The notes under the pieces: model-generated
What the model saw: only the letters and a program-made list of their open reading frames with translations
Databases searched by the model: none
What the model was told of the DNA's origin: nothing
Position numbers and translations under genes: made by a program
Source of the DNA: Roseinatronobacter bogoriensis DSM 18756
GTDB lineage: Bacteria > Pseudomonadota > Alphaproteobacteria > Rhodobacterales > Rhodobacteraceae
Assembly (NCBI RefSeq): GCF_004366635.1
Contig: NZ_SORN01000008.1
Span: 86,161-150,160, forward strand
Length of the DNA stretch: 64,000 bases
Direction of reading: 5' to 3'
Shown: positions 35,711-44,376 of the stretch, in pieces
Layout of the letters: the number at the start of each line of letters is the position of its first letter
Numbering within the stretch: position 1 is the first letter of the stretch

Positions 35711-36997
35711 ATGACCAAACCTTTGCGCCTTGGAATTGCAGGGCTTGGCACAGTTGGGACCGGGCTGATCAGAATCGTACAGACCAATGGCGACCTGCTG
35801 GCACGGCGCGCCGGATGCCCGATAGAGGTCGTGGCGGTCTGCGCGCGCTCGCGCACCCGCAACCGCGGTGTCGATATTTCGGGTTATGATTGGGAAGATG
35901 ACCCCGTTGCCCTTGCCCGCCGCGCCGATATCGACGTGGTGGTGGAATTGATGGGCGGCGAGAATGGCCCGGCCAAGGCCCTGACAGAGGCCGCGATTGC
36001 CGCTGGAAAACATGTTGTCAGCGCGAACAAGGCGCTTTTGGCAATTCACGGGCAGGCTTTGGCAGAAGCGGCCGAGGCGCAGAATGTCGCTTTGCGCTTC
36101 GAGGCTGCTGTCGCGGGGGGCATTCCCGTCATCAAGGCCCTGAGCGAGGGGCTGGCCGGCAACCGGATCAGCCGTATAAAGGGCGTGATGAACGGCACCT
36201 GCAATTACATTCTGACACGGATGGAAGATGCGGGCCTGCCCTATGAAACCGTGTTCGAAGAGGCCAACCAGCTTGGCTATCTTGAAGCGGACCCGACATT
36301 GGATGTGGGCGGGATAGATGCAGCGCATAAACTTACGCTGCTCAGCGCCATCGCCTTCGGCACGCGCCCGGATTTCGACGCGATCAGCCTCGAAGGGATC
36401 GAGCGCATTTCCATTGAGGATATTCGCGCCGCCGCCGATCTGGGTTTGCGCATCAAGCTTCTGGGCGTTGCACAAATGTCAGGACGCGGGCTGGAACAGT
36501 CGATGACCCCCTGCCTTGTGCCCGCAGACAGCCCCTTGGGGCAGTTGAAGGGCGGCACGAATATGGTGGTGATCGAAGGCGATGCCATCGAACAGGTGAT
36601 CCTGCGCGGCCCCGGCGCGGGCGAGGGGCCCACGGCCAGCGCGGTGATTGGCGATGTGATCGACATTGCGCGCGGGTTTCGGGTGCCGGTCTTTGGCCAG
36701 CCTGCCGCAACACTCGAAGCGGCTGTATCTGCCAAGGCGATGGGGTCGAAGCCGTGGTATCTGCGCATGGGGCTTATGGACAAGCCGGGCGCGCTTGCCA
36801 AAGTGGCCGAAGCGCTGGGCAATGCAGGCGTGTCGATCAACCGGATGCGCCAGTATGGCCATCAGGACACGCGCGCACCTGTGCTGATCATCACCCACAA
36901 GACAACCCGCGATGCAATTGACCATGCGGTTGCCCTGTCCATGAAGACGGGCGTTGTTGTGGGCGAACCGGTTGCCCTTGCGATTGAGGAAGACTGA
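35711..36997 (+). CDS. hom: Homoserine dehydrogenase
   Basis: The 428-residue protein has an NAD(P)-binding start LGIAGLGTVGTGL. ANKALLA and the family motif KGVMNGTCNYILTRMED follow, with LGYLEADPTLDVGG and a C-terminal ACT domain (from about residue 350) for feedback by threonine. It makes homoserine for threonine and methionine. CGGAG precedes the ATG at 35711; an ATG at 35690 has a poorer site. The order hom, glpX, recJ is common in Rhodobacterales. Confidence 0.95.
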   Translation: MTKPLRLGIAGLGTVGTGLIRIVQTNGDLLARRAGCPIEVVAVCARSRTRNRGVDISGYDWEDDPVALARRADIDVVVELMGGENGPAKALTEAAIAAGKHVVSANKALLAIHGQALAEAAEAQNVALRFEAAVAGGIPVIKALSEGLAGNRISRIKGVMNGTCNYILTRMEDAGLPYETVFEEANQLGYLEADPTLDVGGIDAAHKLTLLSAIAFGTRPDFDAISLEGIERISIEDIRAAADLGLRIKLLGVAQMSGRGLEQSMTPCLVPADSPLGQLKGGTNMVVIEGDAIEQVILRGPGAGEGPTASAVIGDVIDIARGFRVPVFGQPAATLEAAVSAKAMGSKPWYLRMGLMDKPGALAKVAEALGNAGVSINRMRQYGHQDTRAPVLIITHKTTRDAIDHAVALSMKTGVVVGEPVALAIEED

Positions 36998-37110
36998 GTC
37001 CGATCTGCCGCGTCTTTGGACCGTTAGCGCTGTCGGTCAGGGAATGACTTGTGTCTGGTGCCTGCAACCCGCTAGACCAGTATCAAATCATTGCCCGAGG
37101 GAAGAGTTCC

Positions 37111-38073
37111 ATGTCGACACAGCCTGAATTTCACGACCGCATGCTTTCACTGGGCCTTGCCCGCGTATCCGAGGCGGCTGCGCTGGCTTCGGCCAAACTG
37201 GTCGGGCGTGGTGATGAAAAAGCCGCCGATCAGGCCGCCGTGGATGCCATGCGCAACCAGTTGAACATGCTCGATATCAAGGGGCGTGTCGTCATCGGTG
37301 AGGGGGAGCGCGACGAGGCCCCGATGCTGTATATCGGCGAAGAGGTCGGCAATGGAAACGGCCCCGAGGTTGATATCGCACTGGACCCGCTGGAAGGCAC
37401 CACGCTGACCGCCAAGGATTTCCCCAACGCGCTGACCGTCATTGCGATGGCGCCGCGTGGCACCATGCTGCACGCCCCTGATGTCTATATGGACAAGCTG
37501 GCCATCGGGCCGGGTTTTGCAAAAGACACTGTGACAATGGATATGACCCCCTCAGAGCGCGTGCGCGCGCTGGCGAAGGCGAAGGGCTGTGATCCGTCAG
37601 ATATCTCTGTCTGTGTGCTGGAACGCCCGCGCCACGAGGACATGATCGCGGATTTGCGGTCTACCGGGGCTGCGATCCGGCTGATCATGGATGGCGATGT
37701 CGCCGGGGTGATCCATTGCGCCGAGACAGAGTTGACGGGCATCGACATGTATATGGGCTCTGGCGGGGCGCCTGAGGGGGTGCTGGCTGCGGCAGCTCTG
37801 AAATGCATGGGCGGGCAGATCTATGGGCGGCTTCTGTTTCGCAATGAAGATGAGATCGGGCGGGCAAGGCGGGCTGGTATCGAAGACCTCGACAAGGTTT
37901 ATACCCGCGATGAAATGATCACCGGGGACGTGATCTTTGCGGCCACGGGTGTCACCGATGGCTCTATCGTGCGCGGCATCAAGACAGAACCGGGCTGGGT
38001 TACAACCGATACTTTGCTGATGCGTTCGAAAACCGGATCGGTTCGGCGCATGACATACCGCACGCCGCTGTAA
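37111..38073 (+). CDS. glpX: Fructose-1,6-bisphosphatase class II
   Basis: The 320-residue protein has the GlpX motifs IGEGERDEAPMLYIGEEVG, DPLEGTTLTAKD and DGDVAGVIHCAE with GSGGAPEGVLAAAALKC. It removes the 1-phosphate in gluconeogenesis and the Calvin cycle. The ATG at 37111 is the first that gives the conserved start; a longer frame upstream has no ribosome binding site. No other carbon-fixation gene is visible in the window. Confidence 0.95.
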   Translation: MSTQPEFHDRMLSLGLARVSEAAALASAKLVGRGDEKAADQAAVDAMRNQLNMLDIKGRVVIGEGERDEAPMLYIGEEVGNGNGPEVDIALDPLEGTTLTAKDFPNALTVIAMAPRGTMLHAPDVYMDKLAIGPGFAKDTVTMDMTPSERVRALAKAKGCDPSDISVCVLERPRHEDMIADLRSTGAAIRLIMDGDVAGVIHCAETELTGIDMYMGSGGAPEGVLAAAALKCMGGQIYGRLLFRNEDEIGRARRAGIEDLDKVYTRDEMITGDVIFAATGVTDGSIVRGIKTEPGWVTTDTLLMRSKTGSVRRMTYRTPL

Positions 38074-38193
38074 CGAACGCTGCGCACCACTTTTTGCCAT
38101 GCGACTTGTGTCGGGCCGATTTGAGTATTTGAGGCAAGAAAATGAGCAAGGCGCTGTGTTCGGTTGCGAGGCGCTGAAGATATGGGGGCGTCA

Positions 38194-39957
38194 ATGACAA
38201 GCGATGAGGCCGGGTTCCTGGGCGTCGAGCGGTCTATCACCGGACGGCGCTGGCGCGGGCCTGATCCTGCGCAACAGCGGCTGACAGATGCGATGGCGCA
38301 GCAGACCCGATTGCCGCATGCTGTTTGCGCCGTCCTCGCCCGTTCCGGAGTGGCCCCTGACGCAGCGGAACGTTACCTTGCGCCATCCTTGCGTGATTTG
38401 CTGCCAGATCCGCGCAGCCTGCGCGACATGGAGGCCGCGGCTGCACGCCTTCTGTCTGCGGTAGACGGAAACGAAAAGATTGCCATTTTTGCAGATTATG
38501 ATGTGGATGGCGGGGCGTCAGCCGCGTTGCTGATCTGCTGGTTGCGGTCGATGGGGCGTGAGGCGACGCTCTACATTCCTGACCGGATAGCCGAAGGATA
38601 TGGGCCAAATGCTCCGGCAATGAAAATGTTGGCGCAAGCGCATGATCTGATTCTCTGTGTCGATTGTGGAACAGTCAGCCATGACCCGATTGCGGCGGCT
38701 AAGGGCGCGGATGTCGTGGTGATTGACCACCATCTGGGCGCGGAAACCCTGCCACCTGCATTGGCGGTCGTGAACCCGAACCGGCAGGATGAAACCGGGG
38801 ACCTGGGGTACCTTTGTGCCGCTGGCGTGGTGTTTCTGATGCTGGTCGAAGCCAACCGCCAGTTGCGCGTGCGGGGCAATACAGGGCCGGATCTGATGGC
38901 GCTACTGGATCTGGTGGCGCTGGCGACAGTTGCCGATGTGGCACCTCTGGTTGGCGTGAACCGTGCCTTCGTAAGGCAGGGGTTGCGCGTCATGGCAGCG
39001 CGCAACCGTGTCGGACTTCGCGCACTTGCAGATGTAGCCAGGTTGGAAGCAGCGCCGACATCTTACCATCTGGGTTTTGTGCTGGGACCAAGAGTGAATG
39101 CGGGTGGCCGTATTGGTGCGGCAGATCTGGGGGCAAGATTGCTGGCCTGCAATGACCCCAGCGAGGCAGAGGCCCTTGCCGAACGGTTGGAAATGCTGAA
39201 TGCGGAGCGTCGCGAAGTCGAAGCCGCTGTCCGCGCGGAGGCGATTGCGCAAGCGCAGGCGCGCGGGGGTGATGGTGCCTTGGCCTGGGCGGCAGGCGAG
39301 GGCTGGCACCCCGGTGTGATCGGTATAGCTGCGGCGCGCCTGAAAGAGGCAATGGCCCAGCCTGCCATGGTGATTGCGCTGGATGGAAATGAAGGCAAAG
39401 GCTCGGGGCGTTCGGTGCCCGGAATAGACCTAGGTGCCGCAGTTCAAAAGCTGGTGCGCGAAGGGTTTTTGTTAAAAGGCGGCGGGCATCCCATGGCCGC
39501 CGGGCTGACGGTGGCGCGCGCCCGGATTGAGGAAGCGATGGCGCGGCTGGCGGAACTGTTGGCGCAACAAGGCGCGGTGGGCGCAGGCGCGGCGTCACAG
39601 TTGCGTATTGACAGCGTGCTGATGCCGGCCGCGGTATCGGTGGATCTGATCGAGCGGATAGAAGCGGCAGGCCCTTTCGGTGCCTCTGCACCTGCACCGC
39701 GCTTTGCATTTCCGGATATGCGGATACAGTCGATACGTCGCATGGGGGAAACCCATCTGCGGTTGCGCTTTGGTGATGGTCAAGGCAACGTGCTGGACGC
39801 CGTGGCTTTTGGCGCATACGAATCAGATCTGGGTTCGGCGATTGCAAATGCACAAGGCCAGCGTCTGCATCTGGCTGGCAAAGTCGAGATAAACCACTGG
39901 TCGGGGCGTAGCAACGTTCAGTTGCGGCTGGATGATGCAGCTCATCCCGCCAGATAA
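38194..39957 (+). CDS. recJ: Single-stranded-DNA-specific exonuclease RecJ
   Basis: RecJ degrades single-stranded DNA 5' to 3' in recombination and mismatch repair. The 587-residue protein has the DHH-family motifs IFADYDVDGG, LCVDCGTVS and VVIDHHLGAE, then RVNAGGRIG and the DHHA1 motif SGRSVPGIDLG with GGGHPMAAG. An OB domain ends the chain. The start could be ATG 38194 (GGGGG upstream) or ATG 38182; I prefer the former without strong proof. Confidence 0.93.
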   Translation: MTSDEAGFLGVERSITGRRWRGPDPAQQRLTDAMAQQTRLPHAVCAVLARSGVAPDAAERYLAPSLRDLLPDPRSLRDMEAAAARLLSAVDGNEKIAIFADYDVDGGASAALLICWLRSMGREATLYIPDRIAEGYGPNAPAMKMLAQAHDLILCVDCGTVSHDPIAAAKGADVVVIDHHLGAETLPPALAVVNPNRQDETGDLGYLCAAGVVFLMLVEANRQLRVRGNTGPDLMALLDLVALATVADVAPLVGVNRAFVRQGLRVMAARNRVGLRALADVARLEAAPTSYHLGFVLGPRVNAGGRIGAADLGARLLACNDPSEAEALAERLEMLNAERREVEAAVRAEAIAQAQARGGDGALAWAAGEGWHPGVIGIAAARLKEAMAQPAMVIALDGNEGKGSGRSVPGIDLGAAVQKLVREGFLLKGGGHPMAAGLTVARARIEEAMARLAELLAQQGAVGAGAASQLRIDSVLMPAAVSVDLIERIEAAGPFGASAPAPRFAFPDMRIQSIRRMGETHLRLRFGDGQGNVLDAVAFGAYESDLGSAIANAQGQRLHLAGKVEINHWSGRSNVQLRLDDAAHPAR

Positions 39958-40046
39958 GATAATAAACCTTCGTACGGCATAAAAAAACGTTTATACCCTC
40001 TTGCGCTGGTTCGTGGCTTTAAATAAACACCGCGCAAGAAGCAGCT

Positions 40047-40121
40047 GGCCCGTTCGTCTATCGGTTAGGACGCCAGGTTTTCAACCTGGAAAGAGGGGTT
40101 CGATTCCCCTACGGGCTGCCA
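40047..40121 (+). tRNA. tRNA-Glu (anticodon TTC)
   Basis: The 75-base sequence folds as a tRNA with acceptor stem GGCCCGT/ACGGGCT (one G-U pair), D-arm TCTATCGGTTAGGA, anticodon stem CCAGG/CCTGG with loop TTTTCAA (anticodon TTC), T-loop GGTTCGATTCC and encoded CCA. The integrase gene begins its 3' end 80 bases downstream, so this tRNA is the likely attachment site of the island that follows. Confidence 0.97.
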
Positions 40122-40164
40122 TTTTCTTGAAAAAGAACAATAAATTCAGAAGCTTGAGGCGTTC

Positions 40165-40197
40165 ATTTGACCAACTTTCCAGGAAGGTTAGTCAAAT
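40165..40197. repeat. 33-bp near-perfect palindrome beside the integrase
   Basis: Arms ATTTGACCAACTTTCC (40165-40180) and its inverse (40182-40197) match at 14 of 16 positions around a single central base. It lies 44 bases after the tRNA and just past the integrase stop. It has no T run, so a protein-binding site, such as an integrase arm or core site, is as likely as a terminator. Confidence 0.6.
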
Positions 40198-40201
40198 AGG
40201 T

Positions 40202-41236
40202 TCACCTTTTGCTCTGCGAAAGCCGACCCATTCCACGATCCGCTAGTTTTCCGCGATTTGCTTTGCGGACATATACAGCCGCCATTTTTGTGTCCTTGTG
40301 AGCCAGGTAGCTGGCAATCTCCCATTCTGTTGCTCCAGCTTCTGCCAACCGTGTTGCCCCTGCCTTTCGAAGACCGTGTGCCGCACAATGTGGTAACCCA
40401 GCCGCATTACATTGATCGCGGAACCAGTTTCCAAGCGTTTCGGGTTTGTAAGGTTTGCCCGCAGTGTGTGTGAGGAACATCAACTGATCAACCGGGAGCC
40501 GCGCAATCTCGTCCGCGAGTTCCGGTAAAATGGGCAGGTCGGCTCCAACCTTGGTTTTTCCCCGTGAACACTTGATTCGTTCACCAGACATGTTCTGCCG
40601 TCCCATGCGCGCAGCATCTTGTCGTGATGCCCCAGTGTATAGGAAGATCAACATTGCGAGCCGTGGCTTGCTACCAGATGGGTGGAACGCCAGATACTGT
40701 GCAATCTCTTCTTCGGTCCATGTGTGATATCCATCCGGATTCTCTTTGCGCCGATCTGCGGAACTCGCTGGATTGAACCTTTGTCCCATTAGGGACTTCT
40801 TGATTGCAAAATTGAACAGCATCGACATGCTTTTCTTCACAGTGTTGGCTGCAGTAGGGCCCTCTTTCCGTGCCATAAGTGCCTCTACATGCCGAGGTTC
40901 AAAGCTTGCAAAGGGCAAATCACCTGCCTGTAGGCGCAGCCATTCAAGCTCGCGGCGCAGTGTTTTTTTTCTTACCTCTGAGAGGTCCGCATAGCGAGTA
41001 CTTGTCAGGTAGCGAACAATCAACCAATTCAAGGTACCCGGTTTCGTTGCATCCACACTTGGAATTTTCTGGACTCCCTGCACGCAAGTTTCGTAAGCTT
41101 GACGAAATTCGATTGACCCATACTCTCCGGGTAAATACACATCCGCTTTGCCATAACGTCGGAAACGAAACCGAACTTTACCGTGACGATCTACTTGCCG
41201 ACTGACTCCTGGGAATGGATTTGGTCGTCTCGCCAT
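40202..41236 (-). CDS. int: Tyrosine recombinase (phage-type integrase)
   Basis: The 344-residue protein has an N-terminal arm/core-binding region and a C-terminal catalytic domain with R205 (TGASRQDAARM), H287-x-x-R290 (AAHGLRKAG), H313 (LAHKDTK) and the nucleophile Y322 (AAVYVRKA). It should cut and rejoin DNA at the tRNA-Glu site. Its 3' end faces the tRNA, the usual arrangement. The excisionase-like gene starts upstream and ends 6 bases before it. Confidence 0.93.
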   Translation of the reverse strand: MARRPNPFPGVSRQVDRHGKVRFRFRRYGKADVYLPGEYGSIEFRQAYETCVQGVQKIPSVDATKPGTLNWLIVRYLTSTRYADLSEVRKKTLRRELEWLRLQAGDLPFASFEPRHVEALMARKEGPTAANTVKKSMSMLFNFAIKKSLMGQRFNPASSADRRKENPDGYHTWTEEEIAQYLAFHPSGSKPRLAMLIFLYTGASRQDAARMGRQNMSGERIKCSRGKTKVGADLPILPELADEIARLPVDQLMFLTHTAGKPYKPETLGNWFRDQCNAAGLPHCAAHGLRKAGATRLAEAGATEWEIASYLAHKDTKMAAVYVRKANRGKLADRGMGRLSQSKR

Positions 41237-41242
41237 GTTATC

Positions 41243-41491
41243 CTACTCCAGTAATATATCGCATGGATTATCCCAAAGCTCGGTTTGGTGCTCGGTCGGC
41301 AGTGACATGAGCGCTTGGTCTAGTTCCTGTCGCATCCAGATCTTTACTTTTGTGCTAAGGCAGCGAGGGGGTGGAAGCACACCTTCTGCAACAAGCTTAT
41401 CAAAAAAGCCTGGGCTGATCCCGCAGTGCAAAGCCGCATCGTTGCGGCGTAATCCGGTCGGAATTGTCTTTGCATCGAGTATCGTTTTCAT
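41243..41491 (-). CDS. Excisionase / AlpA-like helix-turn-helix protein
   Basis: The 82-residue protein carries a MerR/AlpA-like helix-turn-helix (GLRRNDAALHCGISPGFFDK at the start, then LVAEGVLPPPRCLSTKVKIW). Such proteins direct integrase toward excision or regulate it. The start at 41491 is preferred to ATG 41554 because the upstream part contains a hairpin-forming GC-rich inverted repeat (CCCTCTC/GAGAGGG), more like a leader. It ends 6 bases before int. Confidence 0.7.
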   Translation of the reverse strand: MKTILDAKTIPTGLRRNDAALHCGISPGFFDKLVAEGVLPPPRCLSTKVKIWMRQELDQALMSLPTEHQTELWDNPCDILLE

Positions 41492-41659
41492 GGGCAATCC
41501 CGCCCTCTCGGCGGGCCTGCCGGAGAGGGCTCTGGCAGGCGGTGTTTCTGACATGATGCCGGGCGGCGGCTGGGGGCCTTGAGCCTGGCGGGTTATGTCA
41601 TCACTTTACCAGAGTTTGCGCGCTGCGTACGGGCTGAACACCCGTGATTTGCAGTTCTT

Positions 41660-41740
41660 TGTGGATAACCTCCAATTTTATCAATGAGTTGCGATTTGCG
41701 CTATCCACAAGCATTTGCGTGATCCGCGCAGTTCTCCACA
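41660..41740. promoter_or_regulatory. Cluster of three DnaA-box-like sites
   Basis: TGTGGATAA (41660-41668) is a perfect reverse DnaA box. CTATCCACA (41701-41709) and TTCTCCACA (41732-41740) each match the consensus TTATCCACA at 8 of 9 positions. They lie in the 435-base gene-free region (41555-41989) between the excisionase-like gene and the AAA protease gene. A replication origin or DnaA-regulated promoter is possible; no replication initiator is seen nearby. Confidence 0.4.
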
Positions 41741-41812
41741 ACAATCAACCATGCGGGGCTTGACAAACGCGACCAGTTTGGATCGGGACGAAATGGTCCT
41801 GGGTCCATACTG

Positions 41813-41932
41813 ATGTATCGCAGGTCCATCGTGATTGCCCCGTTTCTTCTCTGGACGATCCTTGTACTGGCGATCCGCATCCGGCTTTCAGCGGGGGATC
41901 GCCCGCGCCCTTACGGGCGCGATCTCATTTAA
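41813..41932 (+). CDS. Possible 39-residue single-pass membrane peptide
   Basis: This short frame reads M-YRRSIVIAPFLLWTILVL then AIRIRL and a charged tail GDRPRPYGRDLI. It has one clear hydrophobic segment with flanking arginines, as in small membrane toxins or regulators. No good ribosome binding site is seen. A GC-rich hairpin (CGCGCCC/GGGCGCG, 41904-41921) lies in its last codons and could instead be the terminator of the gene on the other strand. Confidence 0.25.
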   Translation: MYRRSIVIAPFLLWTILVLAIRIRLSAGDRPRPYGRDLI

Positions 41933-41989
41933 AGTGTATGAGACAGGTCAGGGGGGAGAAGGTGGCGGAGTTGTGGGTGGTGGGGAAGG

Positions 41990-44296
41990 CTAGGGTCCTT
42001 TCGTCGGGCTGGTGGTGTCTTGTGGCTGGCGGGTGCCAGTCGCTTGTGGCGGGCTATAACTCTGGTCGCTGTCCGTGCGCGCGCTCTCGCGTGTCACGCG
42101 CCGGAGTAGCGCTGCAAGCTCGTCTCCGGACAAGAGCTGTCGCACCAGCAGAACATCGGCCATTTCTTCCAGCAACGCACGGTTACGCGTCAGGATCTGT
42201 GTCGCGGTTGCGTCTGCCGCATCCAGACGCGCCTGCACGCGCGCGGTTGTGTGCGGATCAAGAAACAGGCGGTCGATGGCTGCGTCTGGCGGGGCGCGCC
42301 AGAGTGTTGCCCGGTCCCCTAAGCCCCACGCATATTCCATCGCTGCGGCAGTCTCAGTCGCGCGTGCGAGATCACTGTCGGAACCGCCGCCCGCGCCGCC
42401 GCTGGCCTGTCCGAGGATGAGTTTCTCTGCAGCGCGACCCGCCAGCAGGCACGCGATCTCGCGATCGAGATCATCGCGCTGCATCTTGATTGCCGGTTTG
42501 GTCATGGACGCCCGACCGCCATCCGTGGTCAGGAACAGGCGCTCGGTGCGTGCGCAGCCGGTGGCTTGTGCAACGATTGCGTGACCGCACTCATGGATGG
42601 CCACGAGATGGCGCAGGTCGGGATCGAGCGGCGGGCGGCGGTTCTGAACAGCGGCCATCACATGCTTGTGCGCAAGCGGGACGCGGTCGTGGCGCGCACG
42701 CGCTTTTGCGTCGCGCACTGTGGCGGCCACTTCGGCCCCGGTCATGCCTGTGGCTGCGGCGGCAAGGCCGGTCAGATCCACATCGGCAAGATCCCTGGAA
42801 AGATGCCAGCGGAATGCCTGCGGCATCAACTTCGGCGAGGGCTGGGCAATCCGGACGGTTCTGTCAAACCGCCCCGGTCTGCGCAGAGCCGCATCAATAT
42901 GCGCGACATGATTGGTCGCGGCGATGACCACAACGCCCTCCCGCCCGTCGAAACCATCAAGACATTGCAACAATCCGGACACGACATAGTCCGTCCATGC
43001 GCTGTTGTGATCGCGCGCGCGATTCCGGTCTCCGAATGCGTCGATCTCGTCAATGAATGCAATGCAGGGGCTTGCCGCGGCCGCCTCTTCAAAGAACTGC
43101 TGCATCTTTTGCAGCAGCTCGCCAGACCGCCCGCCGGCGGAGTGCCACTGGTTCAATGATCCCGCGCGCACATTGATGCCCGCCTCGCGCGCCATAAGCC
43201 GCGGAATCTCGGTCTTGCCACACCCGGGCGGTCCGGCAAGGAGCAGCCCGCGCGAGACATCTGACCAGGGGATCACGCCCGCTTTCCAGTCCCGGAGATC
43301 CGCGAGCATCTGGTCAACGGCTGCACGCACGTGATCTTCAAGCGGAAATTCCGCAAGACCGGGCTCATCAGGTTTCGGCGGAAACAGACGCTCCAGCAGC
43401 CGCGCACAGGCGCCCGCCGGTGTCGGCGCGCGGCAGGCGAGGGTCAGATCATCGGCTGTCAGGCGGGCCACAGCATCCGGGCTGAGGGTTTCGGGAAAGT
43501 CAGTATCCTCTGGCGGCGCACAATCCGGATACATATATGTCAGCAAGACATGCAGCATGTCGCGATCAAAGCGCGGCAAGTCGATCACGTCGGTGGCGAG
43601 CTCCCGCAGATCCTTTGACAGGCTGGAGAGGGAAGGCGCAATCAATGCGATCGGCTGGCCCTCTTCGATCGAGGTCAGAAACTGCGGGGTCAGCTTGCCA
43701 AACGGCCCGCCATTGTCGCGGTCCTTGAGCAATGTGACCGCTGCGGCAGTGGTGACATGCAGGGCCGCGTGGCCTGTAGTTTCGGGTTCAAGCTGCGTGA
43801 TCGCGCGCAGGATGTTCTTGATGATGCTGTTCATCTCCCCCGCACCGCTGCACAGCAGCGTGATTGCATCGGGGTTGCACATCTGTGTCCGAAAGCCATG
43901 CAGAGAACTGAACTGCCGGGCCAGCCGCAGCACGGACATGACGACCGATGCGCGTGGTCGCACATCCGGAACCGTCCGTGTGTCATTCGAAGACTGCTCC
44001 GCAATCAAGGGGTGGCTTCCCTCGCGTTCAATGCTGTCGAGGATCTCGTCAAGGGTCGGATCTTCCTTTTGCTCCGAAAGCTCCACGCCATTGGGTAGTT
44101 GGGCTTTGCAATCCTGTGGCTGATCGGAGGGCTGAGCGTGGGCCTTCTGGTGCGCGAACCAATCCGTATAGGCCCATTCCGCATATGCGCTACCAGACAA
44201 ATGCTGCAGAATATCCGTGGCAAAGGCTTGCCACGGGGCGGGATCAGACGGGAGGTTTCTGTTGTCAGGGCTTGATGACGTCAAATGCTGTGTCAT
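41990..44296 (-). CDS. Membrane-free FtsH-like AAA+ ATPase with M41 peptidase domain
   Basis: The 768-residue protein joins an unrecognised N-terminal region (1-320) to a AAA+ module: Walker A GPPGCGKT (355-362), Walker B CIAFIDE (411-417) and arginine fingers in RRPGRFDR (472-479). A zinc peptidase domain follows, with HECGH (568-572) and the third ligand region GSDSDLARATE. This is the FtsH order, but no membrane helix is present, so a soluble ATP-dependent protease is inferred. Two cysteine-rich or unknown genes precede it at about 80-base spacings. GAGGAG lies before the ATG. Confidence 0.8.
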   Translation of the reverse strand: MTQHLTSSSPDNRNLPSDPAPWQAFATDILQHLSGSAYAEWAYTDWFAHQKAHAQPSDQPQDCKAQLPNGVELSEQKEDPTLDEILDSIEREGSHPLIAEQSSNDTRTVPDVRPRASVVMSVLRLARQFSSLHGFRTQMCNPDAITLLCSGAGEMNSIIKNILRAITQLEPETTGHAALHVTTAAAVTLLKDRDNGGPFGKLTPQFLTSIEEGQPIALIAPSLSSLSKDLRELATDVIDLPRFDRDMLHVLLTYMYPDCAPPEDTDFPETLSPDAVARLTADDLTLACRAPTPAGACARLLERLFPPKPDEPGLAEFPLEDHVRAAVDQMLADLRDWKAGVIPWSDVSRGLLLAGPPGCGKTEIPRLMAREAGINVRAGSLNQWHSAGGRSGELLQKMQQFFEEAAAASPCIAFIDEIDAFGDRNRARDHNSAWTDYVVSGLLQCLDGFDGREGVVVIAATNHVAHIDAALRRPGRFDRTVRIAQPSPKLMPQAFRWHLSRDLADVDLTGLAAAATGMTGAEVAATVRDAKARARHDRVPLAHKHVMAAVQNRRPPLDPDLRHLVAIHECGHAIVAQATGCARTERLFLTTDGGRASMTKPAIKMQRDDLDREIACLLAGRAAEKLILGQASGGAGGGSDSDLARATETAAAMEYAWGLGDRATLWRAPPDAAIDRLFLDPHTTARVQARLDAADATATQILTRNRALLEEMADVLLVRQLLSGDELAALLRRVTRESARTDSDQSYSPPQATGTRQPQDTTSPTKGP

Positions 44297-44376
44297 GTGG
44301 CGCTCCTCGTTGTTGAAAAAAACGCAAGGGTGACCCGCCGCGGTGGGTCATGGTGATGCTGAAAAGAGGCAGGAGA

